A DNA stretch of 64,000 nucleotides from Epiperipatus broadwayi (taxonomy: Eukaryota; Onychophora; Udeonychophora; Euonychophora; Peripatidae), in NCBI GenBank assembly GCA_028023455.1, contig JAQFVV010000232.1, forward strand, positions 744,001 to 808,000, read 5' to 3'. Made by a program: the position numbers and the translations under genes. The notes beneath the pieces were generated by a model, which saw nothing but the letters and a program-made list of their open reading frames with translations, made no database searches and was not told where the DNA came from. This document shows, one piece after another, positions 25,426 through 37,328 of this stretch; within the stretch, counting starts at the first letter, position 1, and every line of letters starts with the position of its first letter.

Positions 25426-26273
25426 CTGCAATGCCTAAATATGAACCACGACACCTAAGATTAACTTAATTAACACAAATCATACAAAAAAAAATGTTTT
25501 TGCTCACCCGAAAATTTTTTTGATCCTTTGAATATCATGGTTTAGGCTAGTCAGAAGTGTTGGCACTATTAACCAATAGGCTGGTTACTGACCCCAAGAG
25601 TAAATCACTTTATTGTATTGCAGATTTTGGTGTACAACTATGATTTGGTTTTGAATCACTAGTACCAGATTTTTAGGTCACTTGAATACTTTTTATATCA
25701 TTAACCATTTAACTTCTTGCGCTTTGTGAGTGCTACAAGCGTGCTGCTGATATTTTTCAGATGATGTTTTGCTTTCTTTCTTTACTGACGTAAAAAGTAT
25801 AAGCATGACGTAGAACAAAATATGAGCATTCGGTAGCTTAATCACGTGGCTTTCAGAAAATGTTTATTTTAAAAAAATTGTTTGAAATTTGGATTTTTGG
25901 CAAATTTTTTAATCGACCATAGTATTTAATTTTTTGTTTTTTTTTTAATAATTTTTGTACTTATTGCAAAGCGATAAAAGACAAAAATAATTTACGGGCT
26001 GCAAGTGAAATTTTCTCCGGTGTTATTCACAAAGAAGGCCTACGTAATCTCGTAACATTTTTAAAATTTTTTTTTTTTTTTATAAAATTATCTGTTTTAT
26101 TAATTTTAGTTTGTAATTTCTGTGTGTTAGTTATTTATGCTCATATAGAATTCATATCTATAGTAATTTTCTAATGTTCTACCTACACTATTATAAAAAT
26201 AATGTTTTTCAAAAAGTATAATTTATTACGAAAATCATTAATTATGTTTATATAATATGGTTTATAAGTAAGT

Positions 26274-26785
26274 TGTTATAAAACTAATAATCAAATGTAT
26301 ACAAACCTTGCATACACAAACATATAATCAAATTCTGATTCTTGTTTCTGTTTTTCAAGTCTATAGCTAACAAATGATCTGTATGCAAATAAATTATATA
26401 TATGTGGTACAATAAATATAACAGATAGCATCACTTCTGTGCATAAAGAATATAAACATCACTTGTGTGCATAAACAATATAAACAGTTATAAAACTAAT
26501 AATCAAATGTATACAAACATTGCATACACAAACATAATCACATTCTGATTCTTGTTTATGTTTTTGTTTACTCTTGTTCATGCTTTGGTTTTGCTATATG
26601 TTTCATAACATTTTCAAGTCTATAGCTAACAAATACACTATATGCAAATAAATTATATCTATGTGGTACAATAAATATAATAAGATAGCATCACTTCTGT
26701 GCATAAAGAATATAAACATCACTTGTGTGTACATAAAGAATATAAACATCACTGGTGTCCATAAAGAATATAAACATCACTGCTG
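26274..26785 (+). repeat. Tandem ~210-bp duplication plus ~28-bp array
   Basis: Copies at about 26274-26473 and 26487-26720 share AATAATCAAATGTATACAAA, TTCAAGTCTATAGCTAACAA and ATGCAAATAAATTATAT. The second runs into three or four units of CATAAAGAATATAAACATCA (26700-26785). The right-hand long repeat has a single copy, so this arose after the two repeats separated. Confidence 0.75.
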
Positions 26786-26936
26786 TACACAAAAAAATAT
26801 AAAATGAAGAGATGAAACTCATTTTATCAGTGATATAGACAGTAGCCTACAATTTCTAGTTTTAGATGGATAAGAAGCCTATTGCTATGATGATTTCTTT
26901 TCTATCTTTTATTATGATGAATCTTTTTCTTTATAG

Positions 26937-27032
26937 GTGCCTTTGACATTTAGAACATTTGGGGTACAAGATAAAAATGAAGAAGCCATATCTAAATTCT
27001 TTTGGAGATTGTGAAGCTGTGGATTAACTCAG
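26937..27032 (+). other. Exon-like segment with AG/GTAAG borders
   Basis: A 96-bp stretch is preceded by a T-rich tract ending TTTATAG and followed by GTAAGAC after ACTCAG. The right-hand copy (32943-33036) preserves both borders (TTTATAG / CTCAG-GTAAGAC). It lies upstream of gag in both. It could be a 5' untranslated exon of a spliced element transcript, or coincidence. Confidence 0.35.
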
Positions 27033-27536
27033 GTAAGACATGTTATACATGTTTAGAAAGATAATTTTGTGAGGAATATAAAGAAATTATCCCTAAAGAT
27101 GTATTTTGAATTTTAGTTAATGTTAATTTCCAAATTATAAACAAACAAAATAATAACTATTTCGATGTGAAAATTTATTTTTTTCCTTATTTTTTATATA
27201 GTTATCACTATTTATTTTATGTTTATTGTTTTCCTTAATGTTTCTATCATTGTAATTGTTTTTGCTCTAACATAATTAAAACTGAAGTTATTGTGAAAAT
27301 TGTGTCTCGGGCCAGTATTTTAAAAAATTCAATATGGCAGCTTGAAGCTGAAGTAGTTAAGACTTGTCAGGATAAATATGAAACATTTCAAGCACTTAAA
27401 GTGGATGTGTTTTCAAGATCAATACGACTCACATAGAGTAGACTTTAGTAACGAAATATCGTTATTTGCTGAGTGTATTCTATACAATTTAAAGGGAAGT
27501 AATAAGTTAACCATATATATATTATCATGGAAACCG

Positions 27537-29570
27537 CCAATGCAGAAGTAGGTTCTGGAATTATGATCCTAACCTTTATGAATATGATCCTAAGCGAGCT
27601 TCAGAAAATAAATAAAAACCTAGATAACTAGAAAACAGAATTAATGGATGAAATAAGAGAAATTTAGAAATTGTGATAAAAGATTTGAAGATTAAGATAA
27701 AGGATTAGATGTACTGAAAACAGAATCAAGGGAACATTATAGAGAATTGAAAGATGAAGTTAATATTAATATGAGGGTTGATGCACGCAGGTTAAATTGA
27801 AAAAATCAAATGATAGATGTAAGGCAAAGTTTGAAGTGCTGAGGAAGAAATCAGAAGGATAAAGAGCAAACTAGGTTTAATTCTAGGGAGATTTGAAATT
27901 GAGTTCAAAGATGTGACCGATAGTTAGCTTAACCCAGGAGTGGAAGGAAATGGTGAAAAGAATCTGCAAAATTGAGAAAGCTAAAGATGATTTTAAGATG
28001 AAGATTCATGGTGAAATAAGTTGTACGCAGGCAGAGGTCGAGGATATAAAGATAAGAGTCACTACGAAAGATAAAGAAATAGGGTAAATCAGAAAAGATG
28101 AAAACATTGTTAAAGGAATATAGAGAAACACTGAATTTAGGGAAACACAGAATAACATAGTCAACATAAAAGGACAACTAAGTGAGGGTTAATGTTTAAA
28201 ACAGGGATAGCTAAAGAATATTGCTAAAAAACAGGAAGAAGCCATGTGTAACAAATTAAATTTAACAGCCATCATACAAGAAGACAAAATTGCCTGCGAA
28301 TGCAAGAGGAAAGTTTTAGTTGCAAAATATAAGCCAGATAAACCTTACTAGTGATTAGCAAATGGCAGATCTATCATAAATCTCCCTACCTCAAGAGTGA
28401 AATGTCATTATATGGTAGTACAGGTAAAGGAAACTTGAACAATATGTTTAATTTACCCTCAATTAGTTTTACACAGAATAAATTAATTTGGGCATTAATC
28501 TGCAGGGATCATGCCTGATATAGCTAACTTCATATAACTAATGATATGTATGTAGTTTTTTGGTTAAAACCCTATATAGTATTTAACCGGGCTGGAAGAG
28601 ATTCTCAGTCAGGAGAAATAGAAAAGTTAGCTATTGCAAGTAATCGCCTGTATTCATCAGCTAAGTTCATATTCCACAGATATCAGATTTATGCTGAGTT
28701 AAGGCCTGCTACATCGGAGAACTTCTGGGACGAAGGCAAGCAATAAACATTAAATATCAGTACAGTTTCCAGAAGGGCCAATACACCAAATTCTTTTTGA
28801 GGCAGCGAAATGAAAAATGCTGACTATGTTCCAGTTCATGGAAGACCTTACCAAAACATGTTGAACAGGCTTTGATCACTGCCAACTGACACCGTCAAAG
28901 AAGTATGGACTCATTTAAAGGCAAGTGAGGGACCTTCAGATAGTAACTCCAAAATTGGAAAGAAAATGTTTTATACTATATCCCTCGTCATAGATGATGA
29001 CCATCTTTATCACTTGGTAAAGGACTTGATAATACTAGGGATAATCGGAGGTTCAGAGATGTTGCTGAAGCCATAGGAAAATATCCTGTCATCAACTCAT
29101 GATATTATTGTTAAGATACTAGGGGCTAGGCTGAAGTCTGTCTTCAAACTAGGTCAGGTCTCATTGGAACTTTCCTCTGCAGACTTGACAATGGTATTAA
29201 TTTGGGGAACAACAAAATTGTGTGAGAAGTTCACTGAATTTTGGTATTGGAGATGATGAGTTTGTCAGTTGGTAAAGGACTTGATAATACTAGGGATAAT
29301 CGGAGGTTCAGAGATGTTGCTGAAGCCATAGGAAAATATTCTGTCATCAACTTATATTATTATTAAGATACTAGGGGCTAGGCTGAAGTCTGTCTTCAAA
29401 CTAGGGCAGGTCTCATTGGAACTTTCCTCTGCAGACTTGACAATGGTATTAATTTGGGGAACAACAAAATTGTAAGTGTGAGAAGTTCACTGAATTTTGG
29501 TATTGGAGATGATGAGTTTGAATTTCAACCTGAAAGTAATCCATCCAATGAATACTCAGAAATTATAACC
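27537..29570 (+). pseudogene. Gypsy-type gag region, decayed
   Basis: Begins METANAEVGSG at 27537, then a long Lys/Glu-rich coiled-coil-like stretch broken by many stops (to about 28260). This is comparable in style, not in sequence, to the LTR-A gag. A 66-codon frame at 28546-28746 (FWDEGKQ at its end) and following fragments up to 29260 may be the capsid region. No CCHC knuckle was recognised. A 256-bp tandem duplication sits inside. It is placed directly upstream of protease, which supports the gag call. Individual domains are uncertain. Confidence 0.5.
29013..29520 (+). repeat. 256-bp tandem duplication within gag region
   Basis: Copies at 29013-29264 and 29268-29520 are almost identical (AAGGACTTGATAATACTAGG ... 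GGAGATGATGAGTTTG). A 4-base difference at GTAAGTGTG versus GTGTG and a few substitutions separate them. The identity is much higher than that between the bracketing long repeats, so the duplication is recent. Confidence 0.9.
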
Positions 29571-29858
29571 ATACAAGGAATCTCTGTAAAGACTTTGTTA
29601 AATACAGGGTGTTAGGTTTCCATTATTTCGGAAAACCTATTTGTTAAAATTATGGAAATGAATAAGAAGACCCCTCTCTTGCCATTGAAACAAATACAAG
29701 TTACTATGGCCAATGACTCCAAAGCCATACTGTTCCCTCAACAGATTTGGTTGAGTATACTATTCAACCAAATCACTTTAGCGCTTATTTTCCTCATTAT
29801 GGCCAGACTTATTCATGAAATTGTAATAGGTTCAGACTTCATGAATAAGCACGAGTGA
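29571..29858 (+). pseudogene. Retropepsin-like protease of gypsy element, inactive
   Basis: The frame reads IQGISVKTLLNTGC, where family members have the catalytic D-[ST]-G. Here Asp is replaced by Asn (NTG at 29601-29609). A TAG stop follows one codon later, then VSIISENLF and, near the end, IVIGSDFMNKHE, matching the conserved I-x-G-x-D-F block at the C-terminus of gypsy proteases. The stretch 29652-29858 is open in the same frame. It would have cleaved the Gag-Pol polyprotein. Both the Asn and the stop argue that it is dead. Confidence 0.75.
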
Positions 29859-29989
29859 ATAATTGACTATGTCTATCAACAGTTACGAAAATAAATTTGA
29901 TTTCAGCAATGGAATTCCAAATCCAGATTTCAGGTGGTACTTATCCAAAGTACATTCACAGAAGTAGACCTGAAGGTCAAGATAAAAGA

Positions 29990-30720
29990 ATCTAGTGAAT
30001 TGGGTAATAATCATAAAGGAAAAATTCTTTTTCAAAATGCCTGGTGTTATAGTGGGATATATGTACAGGATACATCTGAAGGGTGACCAACCCTTTCAGG
30101 GCAAGAGCTACTCTATCCCGTACCAGTTCAGACAGGAAGTGCAAAAGCAAATTGACCAGGTGGCCAAATGGAAAATAATCTAAAGGTATCCCGCTTCCAA
30201 TAATTCATCAGTGGTTGTCAGTAAAAAGGATGGGTCTGTACGGATATCTCGATTCAAGGTTCTTGAATCAATTAACGATTCCAAAATGCAATGTCCCATT
30301 GTTCAAGAATTGGTAATCCGATTCTGGGGTAAAAAGGCATTTACAACCATAGATTTGACACTATTGGCAAGTGTTAGATAATGATGACAGACAGTATACT
30401 GTCTCCAAATATAATGGTCATTCATGTGTATTTGAAAGGATGCTTTTCAAGTTGATTAACAGCAGGATTGATCTAATCATCTTATAGATACAGTCAAAAG
30501 CATTACTATCATATATGTTGATGACATGATTGCATCTGAAAATACCTAGGAGCACTTTCAGCATTCTAGGTATGTTTTTTAGGGGATGCAAAGAAAAGAA
30601 TATTACCATTAACCTCAAAACAAATAGAACCGCTGTCAGAAAATTGATTTGCTCGGGCATGTAGTCGGTATGGATGGAATTGTGTTTTTTCTTTACTATC
30701 TGCAATTTCTATCACAAATT
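29990..30720 (+). pseudogene. Ty3/gypsy reverse transcriptase, broken
   Basis: From 29995 the frame shows MPGVIVGYMYRIHLKGDQPF, the classic gypsy RT entry block (hPGt.py.h.i.l....P). It is followed by the IDQVAKWKII segment, an in-frame stop at 30181, then VVVSKKDGSVRIS (the KKDGs.R motif) and FTTIDLT (first catalytic Asp). After stops and frameshifts comes YVDDMI at 30514-30525, an intact YVDD active-site motif. Order and spacing fit one RT domain. Its role was copying element RNA into DNA. Several stops make it non-functional. Confidence 0.85.
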
Positions 30721-30816
30721 TTGCTTAGGATTCCATCCATCTTTCAAACTCTTAAAAATAGGATTAGAAATGGAAATGGATTGATATCCACGTAATGGAG
30801 TGTCATAGAATAAAGG

Positions 30817-31444
30817 ATGCATTTTAGCTTCTATAATCTTAAAAGATACCCTAAATTTAAGGAGGTATTCTATGAGCAAACTGATAGTAACATGTACTAT
30901 CTAGGTGTGGTCATCCACCAACAGAAAGTGCATCTTATACTTCGTCAGACTATTGAAGGATGCCAAATTGCACTACACCACCACAAAAGAACATTTTGGC
31001 TGTGGTGTGTGCCTTTCAGAAACTCTGATAATATTTGTTAAGTTCTAAGGTCATGGTCATTATTGCCCACAAAAGTTCAGGATTTGTCAACAGGAGTTAT
31101 CTAAACAGTGATAAGCTCATCAGATGGAGTTTATTTCTCCAAAATTTGATTATCGGTACACTATTATAAAGGACATGATAATGTAGCAGACATCCTAAAT
31201 AGGCACCCTGAAGAAATGGAACCATGCCACAACTATGGATAATTTTTTTATTACAGCCATCCCTTTAAAGATTGATGACTTATTAGAAAATGACTTAAAT
31301 AATTTGGCCAAACTACAGATCATAGATCCTAAATTATGCATTATCATTGATTACCTGCCAAAAGGGCAGTGTCTAGAACAAGAGTTTTCAAAGTGGTTGT
31401 TATTGATTCCCTGGGATCAATTTGAACTTTCTAGGAGTCAATAG
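30817..31444 (+). pseudogene. Gypsy RNase H and connector to integrase
   Basis: 30817-31041 contains FYEQTDSNMYYLGVVIHQQ, the RNase H entry block with catalytic Asp. After frameshifts, HYYKGHDNVADILNRHP (31156-31210) is the typical RNase H end. 31235-31444 is an open linker frame ending FELSRSQ at a stop. In gypsy elements the integrase zinc finger should follow at once. Here the next 8.3 kb is other material and integrase reappears at 39740. Confidence 0.8.
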
Positions 31445-31839
31445 TTTAATAAAAAATTTGGGGGTCGACGACAGCAGAAATAGACCCCTTTACTATTTCT
31501 ATTTGTTTGTTACTTCACAATATCTATGATTCCAATAGGTACCAAATTAAGATATAAAATAATTGAAAAAACACTTGATAAAAACATTACATTCCAAACT
31601 TCCAGGCAAAAAAATAAAATGTGTCATTAAAAGTGTTGCACATAAGAATGCATGAAAATATATATAGGACAAACATCTGTGCATTAACTTACTGAATTGC
31701 ATGTGCATCCTTGCTCATGGTGGCACGAGACGATATTCGATATTAGCAGAATCTATCAGTCTTGTACAATCATGCCTTCATAAAAAATTTTAATAACTGT
31801 TCTAGCGGGGTGACCTGAGTGTCTGGATTTGATTGGTCG

Positions 31840-33359
31840 ACATGTTTTCTTTTTTTATTGACGTAAAAGCTATAAGCATGACATCAATAGAAATACGGGC
31901 ATTTGACAGATCTCTGGCGTATCTTTTTAAAGATGTTTTCCACATGAAAATTGGATTTTTTACAAATTTTTTTAATGACCGGCACATTTATTTATTTTTT
32001 TGTTTATCAATTTTGTAATTTTCATGAAGCGATAAAGACAGAAAATACTCATCAGCATTCAAATACGCTTTTTTTTTTCATGTGTCATAGCATCAGTTGG
32101 GAAGCGAACCTGCTAACCCAGGACAACTGCTTTTAAGGCAGCTGTGCTGACCTCTCGACAAAGCCTTCAATGGAGTCCAAATGTAATCGAACATCAGCTC
32201 GTAAGTATAAAATTTTAATTTTTTGAATAATATTTTAATTTTTTTTTTTAAGTATTTGAAAAAATGATTTCATTTTTATTAATTTTAGTTTGTAGTTGGT
32301 GTGTGTCTATATCAATTATATATTTATTTATGCTCATATAGAATTCCTATCTACGGTAATTTTCCAAGTTCTAATACACTTATTTTATAAAAATAATGAT
32401 TCTCAAAAAAGTTTAATAATTTATTATTGATTATTATGTTTATATGATGTGTTTGTGTTTACAAGTAATGAGTTACAAAACTAATAATCAAATGTATAGA
32501 AAGATTGCCTATAATCAAATTCTGATTCTTACCTATGCCTTGATACTCGTGCTATAGAGTCACTCTGGTTTTGCTTTATGTTCATCACATTATTTTCAAG
32601 TCTAACAAATGGACTATATGCAAAAAATTATATCTGTGATACAATAAATATAACAAGATAGCATCACTGGTATTCATAAAGAATATAAACGTCACTGATG
32701 TACACAAAAACTCATTTTATCAGTGATACAGACAGTAGCCTACAATTTCTAGTTTTAGATAGACAAGAAACCACTTGCTATGATGACATGCATATTAGAA
32801 TGAATCTTTTTTTTATAGACGCCTTTGACATTTGGTAACTTTTGGGTACAAGATAAAAATGGAAGAATTCTTATGCGAATACTTTTGGAGATTCTGAAGT
32901 TATGATGACAAATGCATATTAGAATGAATCTTTTTTTTATAGACGCCTTTGACATGTAACTTTTGGGGTACAAGATAAAAATGAAAAATTCTTATGTGAA
33001 TACTTTTGGAGATTCTGAAGCTATGGATTATCTCAGGTAAGACATATGTATGGTTTGAAAGATAATTTTGTGAGGAATACAAATAAATTATCACTGAAGA
33101 TGTAATTTAAACGTAATTAATGATGAATTGGAAATTATGAACAAACAATAAAGTAATAACTATGTCGGATGTTGAAATTTCTTTTTTCCTTATTTTTAAA
33201 TGGTTATCACTATTTGTCTTAGCCTTATTGTTTTCCTCAGTTTTTCTAGTTTCTATTAATGTAATTTTTTTTGCTCTAACATAATTAAAACTGAAGTTAT
33301 TGTGTCTGAGGTCAGTTTTTAAAAAAATTCAATATGGCCGTTTAGGCCTAAACAGTTAA
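31840..33359 (+). repeat. Long direct repeat flanking gypsy genes, right copy
   Basis: Matches 25760-27360. It holds a local ~115-bp tandem duplication (about 32783-32902 and 32903-33017, word ATGCATATTAGAATGAATCT) and an extra tRNA-like insert at 32082-32165 absent from the left copy. The ORFs on the - strand here (64-72 codons) are shadows of the duplication. Confidence 0.65.
32082..32165 (-). pseudogene. tRNA-Leu(UAA)-like sequence, degenerate
   Basis: Read on the - strand it has GTCGAGAGGTCAGC (D-arm/A-box-like), an anticodon stem-loop CTGC-CTTAAAA-GCAG giving anticodon TAA, a long variable arm, GGTTCGCTTCC (B-box-like) and 3' CTATGACA. The matching 5' acceptor strand is not seen and the T-stem does not pair well, so it is a tRNA pseudogene or the head of a tRNA-derived SINE. 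Confidence 0.55.
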
Positions 33360-33581
33360 ATTGGTTTGTTTGATGTGACGTACTTATTTATTGTTCGAGC
33401 TTTGAATATAATTATTTATTGCGGAGCAGTTCTACAAAAAAGAAAATCAAAGGACAGCTTATCTATTCAAGATTGAATAAAAATCTTCTGTTTCAAGTAA
33501 GTACATACTTTATTATTTGTTTTAATCACAAGCTGTCAAAATTGTTTATTAATAAAAGATTTTATTACTTATGACAGTAAT

Positions 33582-35668
33582 ATGACTGAACCATAAAAGA
33601 AATGCAGACAGTACAGCTTGGACTATTTGAAGCCAGGCTTTGTCTCGTAATAAACAAACATTTACCAATGTGCCTCATATGCTAAAAAGTCTTGAGCAAT
33701 GATACTAAAAAATCATCAAAACTAGCAGATTACTTGAACAGAATTCACCCTGTCAAAAAAGAAAAAGATTTGTCATATTTTCAATCACTTAAAGATTCAA
33801 TTCTGATGAGAACTACATAGATAATATGTTTGTTTTATCTTCGAAGCAAAACAGTGATGGATTAAGGACATTGTGCAACATATCCCGACTCGTCATGAAG
33901 TCTGGCGAGCCGTACACCATATGGGGAACTGATTCTACCAGCCATTGTGGAAGCATTGAACACTGCTCCACAAACCTGCAGATATTATAAAAGGATTTCT
34001 TTGAGCATGAATACAATTCAAAGATGTATAGAAATGAATCACCTCATGGGAAACTTTCTAGAATCATTTGGAAAAAAAAGCATTTTTTTTCCCCTCCAAC
34101 ATTACATGGTAATGAAGCTTTGTTGCTGGTGTACGTTTGCTTTATTCAAGATGAGGATGTTTATGAAGAGCTACTTTTTGCTAAAACTTTAGAAGCTGAC
34201 ACCAGAGGGAATCAATTTTTAATTTAATGAGGAAAAAACAATTCCAATAACACAGGGGTCCCCAACCTTTTTGCACTTAAGAGCACATTCTATAATACCG
34301 GCGAGGTGGCGGGCACCATTTATTTTTTTAATGTAAATTTATAGTTGGATATTGTTAATAATACACATAATGCACAAAAAATATTTATTTCAAAAATAAA
34401 ATTTTAACATATAATTAACGTTTATATTTTTACCTGTAAAAGTATAGTATGCCCTACAATTTGATTACAATATAATACAATAATTTATAAGAAATTTTAA
34501 AAATTAAATTTATTGGTATCAGATAAATAATTTTTTATCATGTTCGAATAGCAGCGGGAACACATAAAATGGTCTGTGGGCACCATGGTGCCCACGGGCA
34601 TAGGGTTGGGGATTCCTGCATTAACAAATATAAATCTTACGACAGATGGAACTACAGCTATGGTTGGTCGTTATCCTAGTTTCATAAGTTACCTGAAACA
34701 ATACATATGTGAAGTGCTTGCAGTACATAGCATAATCCATAGGCAATATTTAGTAGTCAAGAATCTTAGCAACAAATTGCATCGATTGCTTCAGTTTATT
34801 ATAACAGCTGTGAACAAAATTCAAAGTATTGCTTTAAACTCTAGACAGTTTGCTCGAATATCTGAAGAAAGCGACTAAGATTTCTTTCGATTGGTTCTCC
34901 ATACCTAAGTCCACTGGCTTTCAAAAAGTTTGTTTGGTGAGATTTTTTTGCACTTTATCAATCTGATTTAGAGTTTTTGGAAGATGAAGATTCCAATTTG
35001 AAAGAAAATTTACTTAAAACTAATTGTTTATTTAACCAATGTATTTGGCAAATTTAATGATGTTTAATAAGACAGTTTGATCTGATCAAAGCAAAATCGG
35101 TCATATAAGCTTTTGATGCCAGATTAATGTTTTTTAAGCAATATGTTGCATGATCTGAGCTTTCCTAGCTCCCAACTTTTGTAAGATAGGCATATTCCAA
35201 GAAGAAAACATCTTGCTGTTTGTCAACCACTTGGAGGCTCTTCTCTTAAATTTCAAAACTAGGTTTGAAGATATTCTATCATTAGAAATACCAGACTGGA
35301 TAATGAACTCATATTCTATTAGTGCAGATCCAAATAGAATTTTGCAAAATGAGCTGATAACCATCAACATGAATGATTTCATGGCAGCATGAATGATGAT
35401 CTCATGGTACAATTCAAACAGGTTTATCAAAAGTTTTGGCTGCAACAAGATATTCCACTTCTGTATCCGGCTCTATGAACTGTTGTACATAAGTATTTGC
35501 TGGCATTTCCATGGTCGTATCTGGTAGACTTCGGTGTAATTTTAAACTTGCTTCAGAAGTCATTGATTGCATATCAGTGAATGTGTCAATTTTAGAATGC
35601 AACTCACTAATTTAAAACAGGACATAGATAATTTTTTGACAGATCATCAGGTGCACCCATCTCATTAA
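33582..35668 (+). pseudogene. hAT transposase pseudogene (ZBED5/FAM200/SCAND3-like)
   Basis: From ATG 33582 broken frames give, in order: RQYSLDYLKPGFV and LPMCLIC followed by DYLNRIHP (a BED-type zinc finger, C-x2-C ... H); YFQSLKDSIL; GELILPAIVEALNTA with frames at 33947-34227; TTDGTTAMVG and VHSIIHRQ plus VKNLSNKLH (34627-34800), the catalytic-core blocks of hAT proteins; EIPDWIMNSYSI; then a serine/tyrosine-rich FPWSYLV and ending HQVHPSH with a stop at 35666. The last parts are the hAT dimerisation domain. At least ten stops or frameshifts are present. Family members are domesticated or relic hAT transposases. The - strand frames at 35134-35602 are shadows. It is split by the MITE at 34253-34618. 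Confidence 0.85.
34253..34618 (+). mobile_element. 366-bp hAT MITE inserted in the hAT pseudogene
   Basis: Ends CAGGGGTCCCCAACC and, inverted, CAGGAATCCCCAACC are hAT-type terminal repeats. An 8-bp target duplication flanks it: CAATAACA (34245-34252) and CATTAACA (34619-34626), one mismatch. The transposase reading continues across it. Interior is A/T-rich with no coding. The CAGgGGTCCCCAACC start resembles Charlie-group hAT ends known from other animals. Confidence 0.92.
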
Positions 35669-36834
35669 ATTCTGTTTTCCAAACTAATTTATTTGTCTTA
35701 TTTTTATAATTCTGATTAAAGTCCTACATTGCTGTAATTTGATGTTTAATTCTGTCTGAATATGTTGATTTTTTTCACTTCATTTTTATGTTTGATAAAG
35801 TGATTTCAATATGTGTATTTGTTTTGAATTTACATATTTATTTCAATAATGTTGAAAATTTAAAAAAAAACTCCTCATATTGTTTTTTTGCTTTAATTTT
35901 AGTCAGTATAGATTTGAATATTAAATATTGCACAAGATAAGGTTAATAGTATGAATACTGAACCCTACCGCTTGATGGTGGTGTTTTTCATACAACACAC
36001 ATCAATATACAGTTTTGGCAGCCTAGCTTACGGTTAACACTACAACAGTGTTGTTTAGAGCCATAACAGGTCGCCTCGAGGGGGGTGTATCCTACGATTA
36101 TGTAATGAAATGCTACGCCCATTGACTTGCGACAGTATTCCTCAAGTGAGCGCAATTCAGCTCTTGCTACGGTCTGATTTGATGGCCGTATTTGAAGTAT
36201 GCGAAACTCAAAAAATTTCATTGTGGAAAAATTTTGATGAAAGTGTAGTGGATTTAGTATTACATATTAAGAATTGTCAGGCCATCACACACACTTCCCA
36301 ATGATTTTGAACTGCACCCAACCTGAAAAGCTTATCGTTTTCAGCCGAGTTCATATGCAAATGCACATTTACCTGTGAATCCGTACAAGACAAGTAAAAT
36401 GTCGGCACGGCAACTGTTCAAAATTGGTTGAAGGTGAGTGAATTGCTGGCCATAGAAGTTGTGTTTTTCCAGAAAGAGAGCAAACATCCTGCTAGATGCG
36501 AATCTATGTGTTTGAGGGAGGAGCATAGTTTTAGTCAACTACAGATTCTGGGCAATTCCGTTGCCACTCCTGCAAGTGTACCTGTGTAGGTCTGCATAAG
36601 GGAAGATGGTTGGATGGCTCCAAAATCCCTTTACTTACAGCTTTGAGGCTCATCTCCTACTGGAGTCAAACAAACCATAACTTCCCGCCCCCCATAAAAA
36701 TTTTTTTTTTTCTAAACCAGCTATTTAATTAAGGCTTTTTGAAAAAGGCAAAAAATCAAGGAAGAACTTTTCGCTATCATATAAAGTTTTTGGTAGGTAA
36801 ACTTTTTTTAAAAAATAAAACACCTCATAATAAG

Positions 36835-37290
36835 AAAATAAAAGTAAATAATTAAAAATCAAACCAACCCCCTCTCCACCCTCGAAAAAGCAACTGTTGG
36901 TTTATTAATTAAAACTGAATTATTTAAGGCTTTCAAAAAGAAGCTCATAATCCAAAAAAAGGTGATAAATTTTAAAGCAAACCAACCCCCCTCTACCATC
37001 TAAAAACAAAGTGATGTTTGTTTATTAAAAAGGAAAAAAACACTTGACTTTTATGTATAGAAAGGGGTAAACCAAAAATTTTTTTTACCGTAGTATTGTG
37101 TAAAGAAACCGCTAATTCAAAATCAAAAAAAAAAAAAGTCGATAATTTAAAAACAAACCAACCCCCCCTCCTACACCATATAAAAACAGTGTTTGTTTAT
37201 TAAAAATGAAAAAAAAAAAAACATACGAGTTTTATGTATAGAAAGTTAAAAAAAAAAAACATTTTTGTACCATAGTATTCTGTAAAGAAA
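36835..37290 (+). repeat. Diverged tandem copies, ~120-180 bp period
   Basis: The word AAACCAACCCCC recurs at about 36860, 36980 and 37153, each followed by GTTTGTTTATTAA. TAGTATTSTGTAAAGAAACC recurs at 37089 and 37270. Poly-A runs punctuate the units. Confidence 0.65.
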
Positions 37291-37328
37291 CCGACAGCGG
37301 AATCAGTATTGTACTGGACGTTCAATCT

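Larger units (their letters stand above)
25760..27360 (+). repeat. Long direct repeat flanking gypsy genes, left copy
   Basis: Collinear with 31840-33359 across ~1.5 kb: shared GACGTAAAA...TATAAGCATGAC start, TATTTATGCTCATATAGAAT in the middle, and AATTCAATATGGC near the end. It stops ~175 bp before the gag start at 27537. As a pair bracketing gag-pol they are candidate LTRs. Clear TG...CA ends and a primer site were not found. Confidence 0.65.

Noticed and set aside
27929-28177. 82-codon minus-strand frame
   Set aside because: Phe/Tyr/Leu-rich mirror of the Lys/Glu-rich gag coiled-coil region.
35134-35602. Two minus-strand frames (104 and 62 codons)
   Set aside because: They are antisense to the hAT transposase C-terminal blocks, which read sensibly on the plus strand.
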